Source: Pseudomonas abietaniphila (GTDB lineage Bacteria; Pseudomonadota; Gammaproteobacteria; Pseudomonadales; Pseudomonadaceae). From it: 64,000 nucleotides of DNA. The translations under genes and the position numbers were made by a program. The notes below the pieces were generated by a model that was not told the DNA's origin, searched no databases, and saw only the letters and a program-made list of their open reading frames with translations. Positions 18,974 to 27,450 of this stretch are shown here, piece after piece. Position 1 is the first letter of the stretch, and each line of letters opens with the position of its first letter. The stretch lies in assembly GCF_039697315.1 (NCBI RefSeq), contig NZ_CP155619.1, positions 1,302,001 through 1,366,000 on the forward strand, read 5' to 3'.

Positions 18974-19879
18974 TCATGCCGCTGCCCGGGATTGCTTCAG
19001 CGCATCCGCGACTAACTGACCAAACGAGGCGACCGGCGCCTGCAGGTTGCCGAGAAAGCGTGGATAAATAAGCCACAGGTCCATGACGGGCCTGAAATCC
19101 TTGAGTGGCATGACCGCAAGCAGATCACGGTGTGCGCTGCGCTCCAGCAGCGGGCGAGGCACCAGACCCAACCCCATGCCGTCAGCGACCAGGCCCAATT
19201 GCAGCTCGGTGCCAAATGTTTCCAGGTTGACCTTCAGGCTCAGCCCTTGATCTGCCAGCGTGCGCTGAAGGCCTGCGCGGAATCCGCACCCGTCCGGATT
19301 GAGGACAAAGCCTTGCTCGTAGCAGTCGGCCAGCTTGACCGGCTTTTTCGGCAAACGGTCTTTGGTGCAGACGACCACCAGCTCCATCTTGCCGATGGAC
19401 TCACCGATGATGCCTTCCGGGAAAATTTTTCCCGCCGGAAACAACGCAGCCGCCGCATCGAGCTCACCGTTCTCGATCTTGCCGATCAAATGACTGCCCC
19501 ACCCTGTGACCACCTGAGCGCGCAGATCCGGGAACTGTCCGCGCAGGTGCTTGAGCGCGTCGAGCAACACGACATCGCCGATGGTCTGTGGCACGCCCAG
19601 GCGCAACAGCCCGCTGGGCGGCGTATCGCTGGCGACCAGCTCTCGCAGCGAGTCCATTTCACGCAGGATCGACAGGCACTTCTGATACACCTGCAGCCCC
19701 ATCGGCGTGGGCTTGAGCGGCTTGGTGTTGCGATCGAACACTTCGATGCCCAACGCCTGCTCGAAATTCTGCACCCGACGGGTGATGGCCGGCTGTGTCA
19801 GGTCCAGCGACGCCGCAGCGTGGCTGATCGACTGACAGCGAATCACCGCCACGAAAGCATCGATATCATCAATTTTCAT
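18974..19879 (-). CDS. LysR family transcriptional regulator
   Basis: A 301-aa regulator. The N-terminal winged helix-turn-helix (MKIDDIDAFVAVIRCQSISHAAASLDLTQPAITRRVQNFE as successive motifs, residues 1-40) is typical, and the C-terminal half is the effector-binding fold. I start at 19879; the upstream in-frame ATG at 19954 would add 25 residues that LysR proteins lack. It is divergent from the thiol dioxygenase gene, 191 bp apart, with AT-rich and palindromic sequence between. It is the likely local regulator of the dioxygenase-rhodanese operon; regulation of the rest of the block is inference. Confidence 0.9.
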   Translation of the reverse strand: MKIDDIDAFVAVIRCQSISHAAASLDLTQPAITRRVQNFEQALGIEVFDRNTKPLKPTPMGLQVYQKCLSILREMDSLRELVASDTPPSGLLRLGVPQTIGDVVLLDALKHLRGQFPDLRAQVVTGWGSHLIGKIENGELDAAAALFPAGKIFPEGIIGESIGKMELVVVCTKDRLPKKPVKLADCYEQGFVLNPDGCGFRAGLQRTLADQGLSLKVNLETFGTELQLGLVADGMGLGLVPRPLLERSAHRDLLAVMPLKDFRPVMDLWLIYPRFLGNLQAPVASFGQLVADALKQSRAAA

Positions 19880-20025
19880 TCGGTTCGCACATGGAAAATA
19901 AGGAACAAGATAGGCAAAAAGCATAATTCCAATCGCCCCGACTGGATACCCCAAGTACCAGCCGAAGGGTTATCAAATACCTTTTCGTTATAACCTAATC
20001 ATCAATAAATAGCATATTAATCGCC

Positions 20026-20036
20026 AGCATTATGCT
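20026..20036. promoter_or_regulatory. Palindrome AGCATTATGCT in the LysR/dioxygenase divergent region
   Basis: Perfect 5-bp arms around a central T, in the A+T-rich gap between the LysR gene and the dioxygenase gene, 35 bp before the latter's ATG. A LysR operator or promoter element is plausible. A second AT-rich stretch (GTTATAACCTAATCATCAAT) lies about 30 bp further upstream. Confidence 0.35.
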
Positions 20037-20070
20037 TATATTGAGTCTTGGAATTTGCAGCGGAGCTGAC

Positions 20071-20679
20071 ATGACTCAACCCCGACACCCCGAACGCCTA
20101 AGGGCTTTCATTGGCGCATTGGCGGAACTGATCGACAGCCACCCCGGCGAAGGTGACCTGCTGCACCGCGGCGGCAAGTTGCTGGGACAACTGGTGCGCC
20201 ACGACGACTGGCTCCCCGATGAGTTCGCGGTTCCCGACCCGACCCGCTACCAACAATTTCTGCTGCACGCCGACTCCCGTCAGCGGTTTTCGGTCGTCAG
20301 CTTTGTCTGGGGACCTGGTCAGAGCACACCCATCCACGATCATCGGGTCTGGGGGCTGATCGGCATGTTGCGCGGCGCCGAGTTCTCACAGGGTTTCGCC
20401 CGCGGCGCGGATGGGCGTCTGGAAAAGGAAGGCGCGGCGATAAGGCTTGAACCGGGTCACGTCGAAGCGCTGTCGCCGCACCGCAACGATATTCATCAGG
20501 TCAGCAACGCGTTCGCGGATCAGGTCTCCATCAGCATCCATGTCTACGGCGCCAACATCGGCGCTGTGAAGCGTGCCGTCTACCAGACTGACGGCAGCGA
20601 AAAACTGTTCATCTCCGGCTATTCGAATGCCCACCTCCCGAACATCTGGGACCTGTCCAAAGAGAACCTAGCCCAATGA
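20071..20679 (+). CDS. Thiol dioxygenase, Gln-type: likely 3-mercaptopropionate dioxygenase
   Basis: A 202-aa cupin iron enzyme that oxidises a thiol to a sulfinate with O2. The iron ligands are His89 and His91 (TPIHDHRVWG) and His142 (NDIHQVSN); the Ser-His-Tyr motif is S155-H157-Y159 (SISIHVYG). In place of the substrate Arg of mammalian-type cysteine dioxygenase there is Gln (Q61/Q62 in RYQQFLLH). This marks the Gln-type enzymes, including the Pseudomonas 3-mercaptopropionate dioxygenase, whose sequence I recall as very close. Activity on cysteine is also possible. GGAG precedes the ATG at 20071. The stop overlaps the rhodanese start by 4 bp. Confidence 0.9.
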   Translation: MTQPRHPERLRAFIGALAELIDSHPGEGDLLHRGGKLLGQLVRHDDWLPDEFAVPDPTRYQQFLLHADSRQRFSVVSFVWGPGQSTPIHDHRVWGLIGMLRGAEFSQGFARGADGRLEKEGAAIRLEPGHVEALSPHRNDIHQVSNAFADQVSISIHVYGANIGAVKRAVYQTDGSEKLFISGYSNAHLPNIWDLSKENLAQ

Positions 20680-22256
20680 CCACCAACACACGATCATTTG
20701 CCGATATTCGCGCTGCCCTGCTCGCCCATGAAGAAGTCGCGCTGGTGGATGTGCGCGAAGAGGCGTCTTTCGCCGAAGGTCATCCGCTGTTCGCCGCCAA
20801 CATCCCGTTGTCGAAACTGGAGCTGGAGGTGCTGTCGCGCATCCCGCGTCGCGACACCGCGATCACCCTCTACGATAACGGTGAAGGCCTGGTGCAACCC
20901 GCCCTCTCCCGCCTTATCGAGTTGGGCTATAGCGATGTGAAGGTGCTCGAAGGCGGCCTGCAGGGCTGGCGCGATGCGGGCGGCGAGCTGTTTATCGACG
21001 TCAATGTGCCAAGCAAAGCGTTCGGTGAACTGGTCGAACATCATCGCCACACACCGTCCCTCGCCGCCGAAGACGTGAAGCAACTGCTCGACAGCAAAGC
21101 CGATGTGGTGGTGCTCGATGCCCGCCGTTTCGACGAATACCAGACCATGAGCATTCCGACCGGCGTCAGCGTGCCCGGCGCTGAACTGGTGCTGCGCGCC
21201 CGCGAACTGGCGCCCGATCCCAAGACCCGGATCATCGTCAATTGCGCCGGGCGAACCCGCAGCATCATCGGCACTCAGTCGCTGGTGAACGCCGGTCTGC
21301 CCAATCCGGTTTCTGCCCTGCGCAACGGCACCATTGGCTGGCTGCTGGCAGGGCAGACGCTGGATCATGGCCAGGCAAGACGCTTCCCCGCGGTGAGCGA
21401 CACAACCCTTGAAGTCGCCCGGGCCGACGCCCGCACGGTGGCCGACGCAGCGGGAGTGAAACGCGCCACCCGACGTGACCTGCACACCTGGCAGTCTGAG
21501 CTGACGCGCACAACGTACCTGTTCGATGTGCGCACGCCGGAGGAATTCGAGGCCGGTCATTTGCCAGGCGCGCGCTCGACGCCGGGCGGGCAACTGGTGC
21601 AAGAAACCGATCACTACGCCAGCGTACGCGGGGCGCGAATCGCCTTGGTCGATGACGACGGCGTACGTGCCAACATGTCCGCCTCGTGGCTGGCGCAACT
21701 GGGTTGGGAAGTGTTCGTGCTCGACGACCTCGCGTCTCGGGACTTCAGCGAAACCGGCGCCTGGAACGCCCCGATCCCGACGCCCTGGCAGGTCGAGGAA
21801 ATCAGCGCCGATACATTGCGCCAATGGCAGCAGCATGGCGGTGTCGCCGTGCTCGATTTCACCGCCAGCGCCAACTACGTGAAGCAGCACATTCCAGGCG
21901 CCTGGTGGACGCTGCGCGCCGACCTGTCCAACGCGCTGCGAAAAATCCCTGCCGCTGACCGCTACGTCCTGACCTGCGGCAGCAGCAAACTGGCGCGGCT
22001 GGCCGTGCCTGAAGTCGAGGCCCTTACCGGTAAACCGGTGTTTCTGCTCCGCGACGGCACCGCCAGCTGGATCGCGGCCGGTTTTGAACAGGAAAGCGGC
22101 GAAACCCACCTCGCCTCCCCGCGCATCGACCGCTACCGACGTCCGTATGAAGGCACCGAGGCGCCCCGCGAAGCCATGCAGGCTTACCTGGACTGGGAGT
22201 TTGGTCTGGTCGAGCAACTGGGACGCGACGGGACACATGGGTTTCATGTGATCTGA
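20676..22256 (+). CDS. Four-domain rhodanese sulfurtransferase
   Basis: A 526-aa cytoplasmic protein built of four rhodanese domains (about 5-105, 130-235, 260-370, 385-480) and a tail. Only domains 2 and 4 keep the sulfur-carrying Cys (Cys190 in NCAGRTRS; Cys434 in LTCGSSKLA). The equivalent sites in domains 1 (LYDNGEG) and 3 (LVDDDGVR) have Asp, so active and inactive domains alternate. Rhodaneses pass a sulfane sulfur between donors and acceptors such as sulfite or cyanide. The 4-bp overlap with the dioxygenase gene shows coupled translation and suggests that the sulfinate/sulfite products or thiol substrates are shared. Confidence 0.93.
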   Translation: MTTNTRSFADIRAALLAHEEVALVDVREEASFAEGHPLFAANIPLSKLELEVLSRIPRRDTAITLYDNGEGLVQPALSRLIELGYSDVKVLEGGLQGWRDAGGELFIDVNVPSKAFGELVEHHRHTPSLAAEDVKQLLDSKADVVVLDARRFDEYQTMSIPTGVSVPGAELVLRARELAPDPKTRIIVNCAGRTRSIIGTQSLVNAGLPNPVSALRNGTIGWLLAGQTLDHGQARRFPAVSDTTLEVARADARTVADAAGVKRATRRDLHTWQSELTRTTYLFDVRTPEEFEAGHLPGARSTPGGQLVQETDHYASVRGARIALVDDDGVRANMSASWLAQLGWEVFVLDDLASRDFSETGAWNAPIPTPWQVEEISADTLRQWQQHGGVAVLDFTASANYVKQHIPGAWWTLRADLSNALRKIPAADRYVLTCGSSKLARLAVPEVEALTGKPVFLLRDGTASWIAAGFEQESGETHLASPRIDRYRRPYEGTEAPREAMQAYLDWEFGLVEQLGRDGTHGFHVI

Positions 22257-22313
22257 GCAGCGCGCCGTCGACAGAAACACTCATCAGAACGCTAAAGAAT
22301 CTGAAGGAATGAC

Positions 22314-22339
22314 GTCCGGCGCAGGACCCTGCGCCGGAC
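22314..22339 (+). other. Strong RNA hairpin upstream of the substrate-binding protein gene
   Basis: GTCCGGCGCAG, loop GACC, then the exact complement: an 11-bp GC-rich stem in the gap between the rhodanese and binding-protein genes. No T-tract follows, so it is not a standard terminator. It may stabilise or separate the two mRNA segments. Confidence 0.6.
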
Positions 22340-22373
22340 AGTCCCCCTCGTTAAACGCATGGAGCCTCGTGTC

Positions 22374-23384
22374 ATGTCAGCCTCAATCACCCCACGGCTA
22401 CGCGCCAAATCACTGCTGCTCGGCACACTGCTGGCGCTTTCCCTTAGCCACAATACCCACGCGGCCGAAGCGCTGCAGCCTTTGCTCGTCGCCAATCAGA
22501 AATCGGCACTGAAAACATTGCTGGAGGTCTCCGGCGAATTGAAAGACGTGCCTTACGAGATCAAGTTTTCCGAATTCCCTTCCGCATCTCCCCTCGGCGA
22601 AGCGCTCAATGCCGGCGCCGTAGACGTCGGTGCGTTAGGTGACGCGCCTTACGTGTTCGCGCTGGGGGCCGGCGCGTCGTTGAAGGTCATCAGCATCACC
22701 CACGTCAACGGTCGCTACACCACCGCGTTGATCGTGCGCAACGATTCGCCGATCAAGTCCGTGGCCGACCTCAAGGGCAAACGCATCGTCACCGGGCGCG
22801 GTTCCATTGGCCATTACCTGGCGATTCGGGCGCTCAATGAAGCGGGTCTGAAGACCAGCGATGTCAGCTTCGTGTATCTCCTGCCGAGCGAGTCGCGGCT
22901 CATCCTCGACAACGGGGATGCCGACGCCTGGGCGACCTGGGCGCCCTATACCACGGTCGCGACGCAAAGTGGTGCGCGGATTCTGCCCAACGGGCCGGAC
23001 CTGTTGACCAATCACTCCTACGTCGCTGCCACCAGCAAGGCCATCGCCGAAAAACGCGTGCAGCTGGATGATTTTGTCGTGCGACTCGATCGCGCCTATC
23101 GCTGGGTCAACGCCCATCCGAAGGAGTACGCCGCCGCACAAACCAAGGTCACCGGTTTGCCACTCGAGGTGCATCTGGCGGTCAACCAGGACACCAAAAT
23201 GGAACGCGTAAGCATTGATGACAGCGTCATCAAGGGCCTGCAGAACACCGCTGATATCTATGAGCGCGAGGGCATCCTGAACAAGCATGTCGACGTGTCC
23301 CATGGCTTCGATCCGGGTTTCAATGCCATTCGCCTGGCCGCTGAGCAAGCCGCCGAGCAGACCAACCCACAAGCGGTGCGCTAA
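22374..23384 (+). CDS. SsuA/TauA-type ABC substrate-binding protein
   Basis: A 336-aa periplasmic binding protein of the sulfonate/nitrate class. It has a clear signal peptide (MSASITPRLRAKSLLLGTLL..., cleavage after THA) and the family core (LNAGAVDVGALGDAPYVFAL, then SVADLKGKRIVTGRG, then SFVYLLPSESRLIL). Aliphatic sulfonates are the likely ligands. A GGAG inside an upstream ATG (22359) favours the ATG at 22374. No permease or ATPase gene lies in the window, so it must work with a transporter encoded elsewhere. It continues the dioxygenase-rhodanese direction. Confidence 0.87.
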   Translation: MSASITPRLRAKSLLLGTLLALSLSHNTHAAEALQPLLVANQKSALKTLLEVSGELKDVPYEIKFSEFPSASPLGEALNAGAVDVGALGDAPYVFALGAGASLKVISITHVNGRYTTALIVRNDSPIKSVADLKGKRIVTGRGSIGHYLAIRALNEAGLKTSDVSFVYLLPSESRLILDNGDADAWATWAPYTTVATQSGARILPNGPDLLTNHSYVAATSKAIAEKRVQLDDFVVRLDRAYRWVNAHPKEYAAAQTKVTGLPLEVHLAVNQDTKMERVSIDDSVIKGLQNTADIYEREGILNKHVDVSHGFDPGFNAIRLAAEQAAEQTNPQAVR

Positions 23385-23409
23385 GCGAGCGATTCAGGAG
23401 AGCCATCGG

Positions 23410-23466
23410 ATGAGCCCAGCGTTTCAACCCCCAGTCAGCGTTTTCGCTGTGAAGGTCCCGACATGA
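23410..23466 (+). CDS. Possible 18-codon leader peptide ahead of the SfnB-like gene
   Basis: ATG at 23410, preceded by CAGGAG, reads 18 codons (MSPAFQPPVSVFAVKVPT) and stops at a TGA that overlaps the next gene's ATG (ATGA at 23463-23466). The overlap and ribosome site suggest a coupled leader. The larger gene has no ribosome site of its own visible within this leader. It may instead be a chance frame. There is no Cys or Met run, so a sulfur-sensing attenuator is not supported. Confidence 0.4.
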   Translation: MSPAFQPPVSVFAVKVPT

Positions 23467-24671
23467 ATGCAGGACTGAATCGACAACCGGCCGAATTCGC
23501 CGTTATCGAGCCCGCCCGCGCGAGCGTCAATGAGCCCAGTGAAGCCTTCCTCGCGCGTTTGCAGGGCATCACGGAGCGCCTCGCCCAGACCGCCCAGCGC
23601 TATGACGACAGCGGCGAATTCCCACACGATAATTTCCGTCTGCTGCATGAACACGGCCTGCTCGGCATGACCGTTCCTCGGGCGCTGGGCGGCGGCGAAG
23701 CGGACCTTGCTCAGGCACAGCAGGTCATCAGCGCCGTGGCCCGTGGCGAGCCGTCCACTGCGCTGATCCTGGTGATGCAATACCTGCAGCACGCGCGCCT
23801 GGCCCTGACGCCGAACTGGCCCGAACACCTGCGTCGGCAAGTGGGGCTGGATGCGGTAAACCACGGCGCCCTGCTCAACGCACTGCGTGTCGAACCCGAC
23901 CTAGGCTCGCCTTCTCGTGGCGGGCTGCCTGCCACAACGGCTCGCCGCACCGCCGAAGGGTGGCGGATCAACGGGCGGAAGATTTATTCGACTGGCAGCC
24001 ATGGCCTCACCTGGTTCAACGTCTGGGCCCGCAGCGACGATGACGATCCGCTCGTGGGCGTGTGGCTGGTGCGCAAAGACAGTCCCGGCGTGCGCATTGT
24101 CGAGGACTGGGACCATCTGGGCATGCGTGCAACGTGCAGTCACGAGGTCGTGTTCGACGAGGTGCTGGTGCCGCTGGATCACGCGGTCAACGTCGGCCCC
24201 TCGAGCGCGGCACAGCCAGAGCTGGACGCGTCGGGCCTGCTGTGGATGTCAGTGCTGCTGTCGTCGGTCTATGACGGCATTGCGCACTCCGCCCGCGACT
24301 GGCTGGTGCAGTTCCTTGAGACACGCACACCGTCGAATCTCGGCGCCTCGCTGTCGACCTTGCCGCGTTTTCAGGAAGCGGTCGGGCACATCGACACGCT
24401 GTTGTTCGCCAACCGCACACTGATCGAGTCCGCCACCCACGGCCTCACGCCCGCCAGCCATGCGGCGCAGATCAAATACCTGGTCACGTCCAATGCCATT
24501 CGTGCCGTCGAGCTCGCGATTGAAGCGACCGGCAATCCTGGCCTGTCGCGCAGCAACCCCTTGCAACGGCATTACCGCAACGTGCTCTGCGGACGCGTAC
24601 ACACTCCGCAAAATGATGTGGTGTTGCAGGGCGTGGGCAAGGCCGTGTTCGCGGCGCGCAGTAAGGCTTGA
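23463..24671 (+). CDS. SfnB/DszC-like acyl-CoA dehydrogenase-fold flavoprotein
   Basis: A 402-aa member of the acyl-CoA dehydrogenase fold. N-terminal helices (FLARLQGITERLAQTAQRYDD) and the central beta domain (ARRTAEGWRINGRKIYSTGS, DWDHLGMRATCSHEVVFDEV) match the sulfur-acquisition oxidoreductases (SfnB, and flavin monooxygenases such as DszC) rather than beta-oxidation enzymes; the catalytic Glu of those is not evident. Such proteins oxidise organosulfur compounds with reduced flavin. The gene lies directly after the binding-protein gene. Its 3' end is part of a 32-bp sequence repeated downstream (24652-24683 and 24858-24889). Confidence 0.85.
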   Translation: MNAGLNRQPAEFAVIEPARASVNEPSEAFLARLQGITERLAQTAQRYDDSGEFPHDNFRLLHEHGLLGMTVPRALGGGEADLAQAQQVISAVARGEPSTALILVMQYLQHARLALTPNWPEHLRRQVGLDAVNHGALLNALRVEPDLGSPSRGGLPATTARRTAEGWRINGRKIYSTGSHGLTWFNVWARSDDDDPLVGVWLVRKDSPGVRIVEDWDHLGMRATCSHEVVFDEVLVPLDHAVNVGPSSAAQPELDASGLLWMSVLLSSVYDGIAHSARDWLVQFLETRTPSNLGASLSTLPRFQEAVGHIDTLLFANRTLIESATHGLTPASHAAQIKYLVTSNAIRAVELAIEATGNPGLSRSNPLQRHYRNVLCGRVHTPQNDVVLQGVGKAVFAARSKA

Positions 24672-24889
24672 GTGAAAACGCTCCACGCTGCGAGAGTGGG
24701 CTTGGTCTGGGCGGCGTTCGACGGAGGCGGTGGGTCAGCAGCATCCTCGGTGAATGAAACACCGCGTTCGCTGCCGTCGTAACCTCCGACGTCTCCCACA
24801 GGGACCGCGTCCACCCCTGAAGCCGTAGTGTTGTAGCGTGTCGGCAATGCGTATTTACGGCGCGCAGTAAGGCTTGAGTGAAAACGCTC
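24652..24889. repeat. 32-bp exact direct repeat taking in the end of the SfnB-like gene
   Basis: The 32 bases at 24652-24683 (starting CGGCGCGCAGTAAGGC, including the gene's TGA) recur exactly at 24858-24889. The preceding 30 bases are similar but diverged. The second copy is therefore a decayed duplicate of the gene's 3' end, or the gene end has been replaced by a dispersed repeat. The bases between have no coding support. Confidence 0.75.
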
Positions 24890-25066
24890 AACCCTGTGGG
24901 AGTGAGCTTGCTCACGAAGGCGGTGGATCAACCGATGAAGATCTGTCGGATGCATCGACGTCTTCGTGAGCAAGCTCACTCCCACAGGTCACCAGGCATC
25001 GTCCCATCCGGCGATCAACCCACCTATACGCCAGGCGCCCGACTGAGACAATCCGGGGGTGTCCGG
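24672..25066. other. 395-bp gap between convergent genes: repeats only
   Basis: Holds the direct repeat described above and a REPIN (24894-24987). I see no gene, terminator with a T-tract, or RNA gene. The short open frames here share a translated repeat (TQALLRA-like), which reflects the repeated DNA, not proteins. Confidence 0.7.
24894..24987. repeat. REPIN: inverted pair of GTGGGAGTGAGCTTGCTC sequences
   Basis: CTGTGGGAGTGAGCTTGCTC at 24894 pairs with its complement ending at 24987, with about 45 bp between, forming a long imperfect hairpin. It sits between the convergent SfnB-like and molybdoenzyme genes. Confidence 0.88.
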
Positions 25067-27355
25067 CTAAACCAGCATCTCCGGCGGCACAAAAGCGGTG
25101 ATTGGCGGTAACGCTCCCAGCCACTTTTCGACTTCGACCGACGCTGTCTGTGCCGAGCAGCCTTGGGACAGTCGAGATGAACCCATGTCCTCTGTCACCA
25201 CGTTGGGATTACCGTGTTTTTCGAGGCTGTGCGGTTGCCCTTTGACCAGTGGGTCGAACCAGGCGCCTGTCGCGATCTGTGCGACGCCCGGCCGGATGTT
25301 GTCGGACACGATGACACCGGCCAGGAAGGCCCCTCTCGCGTTGAACACCTTGACCACATCGCCATGGGCAATGCCCCGCTCCTCTGCGTCCTGTCGATTG
25401 AGCGTCAAAGGCTCACGTCCCTGGATTTTCGATGCCTGACTGTAGGCGCCATGATCGTATTGACTGTGCAGACGCGTTTTCGGCTGATTCGACAGCAAAT
25501 GCAGTGGGAATGCCGTCGGCGATCTGTCCAGCCAGACCGGATGCCCCGGGCAATCGGCGTACCCGAAACCGGCAATCCGCTCGCTGAAAATTTCGATCTT
25601 GCCCGAGGGCGTCGGCAATGGATGAGCCTGCGGATCGTCGCGGAATGATTTGAGCAGGACATTATCCTGCGCCGGATACTCGATCTCGAAAACGCCGTCG
25701 CGCCAGAACGCCTCGAAGTCAGGCAACGCAATGTGAAATCCGTCAGCGCGCGGTCGCGACTCTTCATAGAGAAACTGCAGCCACTGCGCCACGTCACGAC
25801 CTTCGGTGAAGGTGTCTTCAAATGCCAGACGCCGCGCCAGATCCGCCAGAATCGAATAGTCGTCCCGGGACTCGCCAATGGGCTCGATCGCCTTCTTCAT
25901 GGCGATCATGTAGCGGTCTGACGCAGCGCTGCCAATGTCGTCGCGCTCCAGCGCCGTGGTCGCCGGCAGCACGATGTCTGCGTATTTGGCCTGGGCGGTC
26001 CAGTATTGCTCGTGAACCACAATGGCTTCCGGTCGCTGCCACGCCTCCAGCAGGCGATTGAGGTCCTGGTGGTGATGAAGGATGTTGCCGCCGGCCCAAT
26101 ACACCAGCCGAATGTCCGGGTAGCGCAACTGCTGACCGTTGTAATCGAAAGAAGCGCCGGGGTTGAGCAACATGTCGCAGACCCGCGCCACCGGAATGAA
26201 CGCCTTGACCGGGTTCACGCCTTGTGTCAGGCGTGGGCCGGAGAACGCCTTGCGACCGCTGCCGGTGTTGTTCATGCAGCCATACCCCAGGCCGAAGCCA
26301 CCGCCCGGCAGGCCGATCTGGCCCAGCATGGCCGCCAACGTGACGGTCATCCAGAACGGCTGTTCGCCATGCACCGAGCGCTGAAGCGAATAGGCCACGT
26401 TGATCATCGTCCGCTTGCTGGCCATCTCCCTGGCAAGGCGGATGATCCGCTCGGCCGGCAGGTCGGTCAGCGCAGCCGCCCAGGCCGGCGTTTTGGCAAC
26501 GCCGTCGGGCAGACCCCGCAGGTACTCGACGAATCGCTCGTGGCCCACGGTGTAGCGGCGCAGGAAATCCTCGTTGCAAAGGCCCTCTTCCACCAACACC
26601 CAACACAACGCCATCATCAGCGCCGTGTCGCTGCCAGGCCGTATCGCCAGCCACTCGTTATGCACAGGACCTTGCAGGTCATCGCGCAGCGGGCTGACAT
26701 TGACGAACTGCACGCCGGCCTGCGACATCCGTTCAATAGCGCCCGGCACCAGATGATCGCTCGCGCCGCCCGGACTGCACTGGGCGTTTTTAAGCGGCAA
26801 CCCGCCAAACGCCACAAACATCTCACAGTGTTCTGCCAGGTTTTGCCAGGACGTGTGAGCCGCCAGCAGCCAGTCCATATTGCCGACGATGTGCGGCATC
26901 AACACGCGCCCGGCGCCGAGGCTGTAGCTGTCGACACTGGAGACATAGCCGCCGAATCCATTGAGGAACCGATGCAGTTGGCTCTGCGCATGATGAAAAC
27001 GCCCCGCACTGCCCCAGCCGTAACTGCCGCCGAAAATCGCGGTGTTGCCGTGCTCGCCTTTGACGCGGGCCAGTTCACTGGCGACCAGATCGAGCGCCGT
27101 GTCCCAGGACACCTCGACAAAGGCCTCCTGCCCACGCAGGTGCGGGTTTCTCAGTGCCGGATGATCGGCAAAGCGCTCCAGAAAACTGCGGCGAATGGCC
27201 GGGCGGCGGATGCGCGTCGGTGAGTCGATGGCGCCTGGAATCGAATCGCCGATGGGCGACGGATCGGCGTCCCAGGCAACCGGCTCCATTGCCTCCAGCC
27301 GCCCCTCCACCACCCGTGGGCGATAAGCACCCCAATGCAACGACGTGAAGCCCAT
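25067..27355 (-). CDS. BisC-like molybdopterin oxidoreductase (biotin/methionine sulfoxide reductase type)
   Basis: A 762-aa DMSO-reductase-family enzyme with a bis-MGD cofactor. The N-terminus (MGFTSLHWGAYRPRVVEG) lacks both a Tat signal and the [4Fe-4S] cysteine motif, as in cytosolic BisC. The likely molybdenum ligand is Ser145 in DSYSLGA. SRLSQGCSAQTASVEVE near the C-terminus is typical. E. coli BisC reduces biotin sulfoxide and methionine sulfoxide; other S- or N-oxides are possible here. I chose the ATG at 27355 because GGGAG lies 10 bp upstream; ATGs at 27379 and 27397 are less supported. It lies among sulfur genes, so a role in recovering sulfoxides fits. Confidence 0.9.
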   Translation of the reverse strand: MGFTSLHWGAYRPRVVEGRLEAMEPVAWDADPSPIGDSIPGAIDSPTRIRRPAIRRSFLERFADHPALRNPHLRGQEAFVEVSWDTALDLVASELARVKGEHGNTAIFGGSYGWGSAGRFHHAQSQLHRFLNGFGGYVSSVDSYSLGAGRVLMPHIVGNMDWLLAAHTSWQNLAEHCEMFVAFGGLPLKNAQCSPGGASDHLVPGAIERMSQAGVQFVNVSPLRDDLQGPVHNEWLAIRPGSDTALMMALCWVLVEEGLCNEDFLRRYTVGHERFVEYLRGLPDGVAKTPAWAAALTDLPAERIIRLAREMASKRTMINVAYSLQRSVHGEQPFWMTVTLAAMLGQIGLPGGGFGLGYGCMNNTGSGRKAFSGPRLTQGVNPVKAFIPVARVCDMLLNPGASFDYNGQQLRYPDIRLVYWAGGNILHHHQDLNRLLEAWQRPEAIVVHEQYWTAQAKYADIVLPATTALERDDIGSAASDRYMIAMKKAIEPIGESRDDYSILADLARRLAFEDTFTEGRDVAQWLQFLYEESRPRADGFHIALPDFEAFWRDGVFEIEYPAQDNVLLKSFRDDPQAHPLPTPSGKIEIFSERIAGFGYADCPGHPVWLDRSPTAFPLHLLSNQPKTRLHSQYDHGAYSQASKIQGREPLTLNRQDAEERGIAHGDVVKVFNARGAFLAGVIVSDNIRPGVAQIATGAWFDPLVKGQPHSLEKHGNPNVVTEDMGSSRLSQGCSAQTASVEVEKWLGALPPITAFVPPEMLV

Positions 27356-27450
27356 GATCCAATCACTCCCGAGTCTCATGGCAGAGGGCCGCAGCAATCA
27401 CAACACTGCCACCGACCCGCCGCCCAACTGCCGTTACCGACGTCGCAGCA

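Noticed and set aside
20694..22280. 528-aa open frame on the minus strand across the rhodanese gene
   Set aside because: Antisense shadow of a GC-rich gene. The plus-strand protein has four clear rhodanese domains; the antisense product is low-complexity with no known motif.
24654..24990. CRISPR-like array from repeated sequences
   Set aside because: Only two copies of the direct repeat and a REPIN; no regular spacers and no cas genes.
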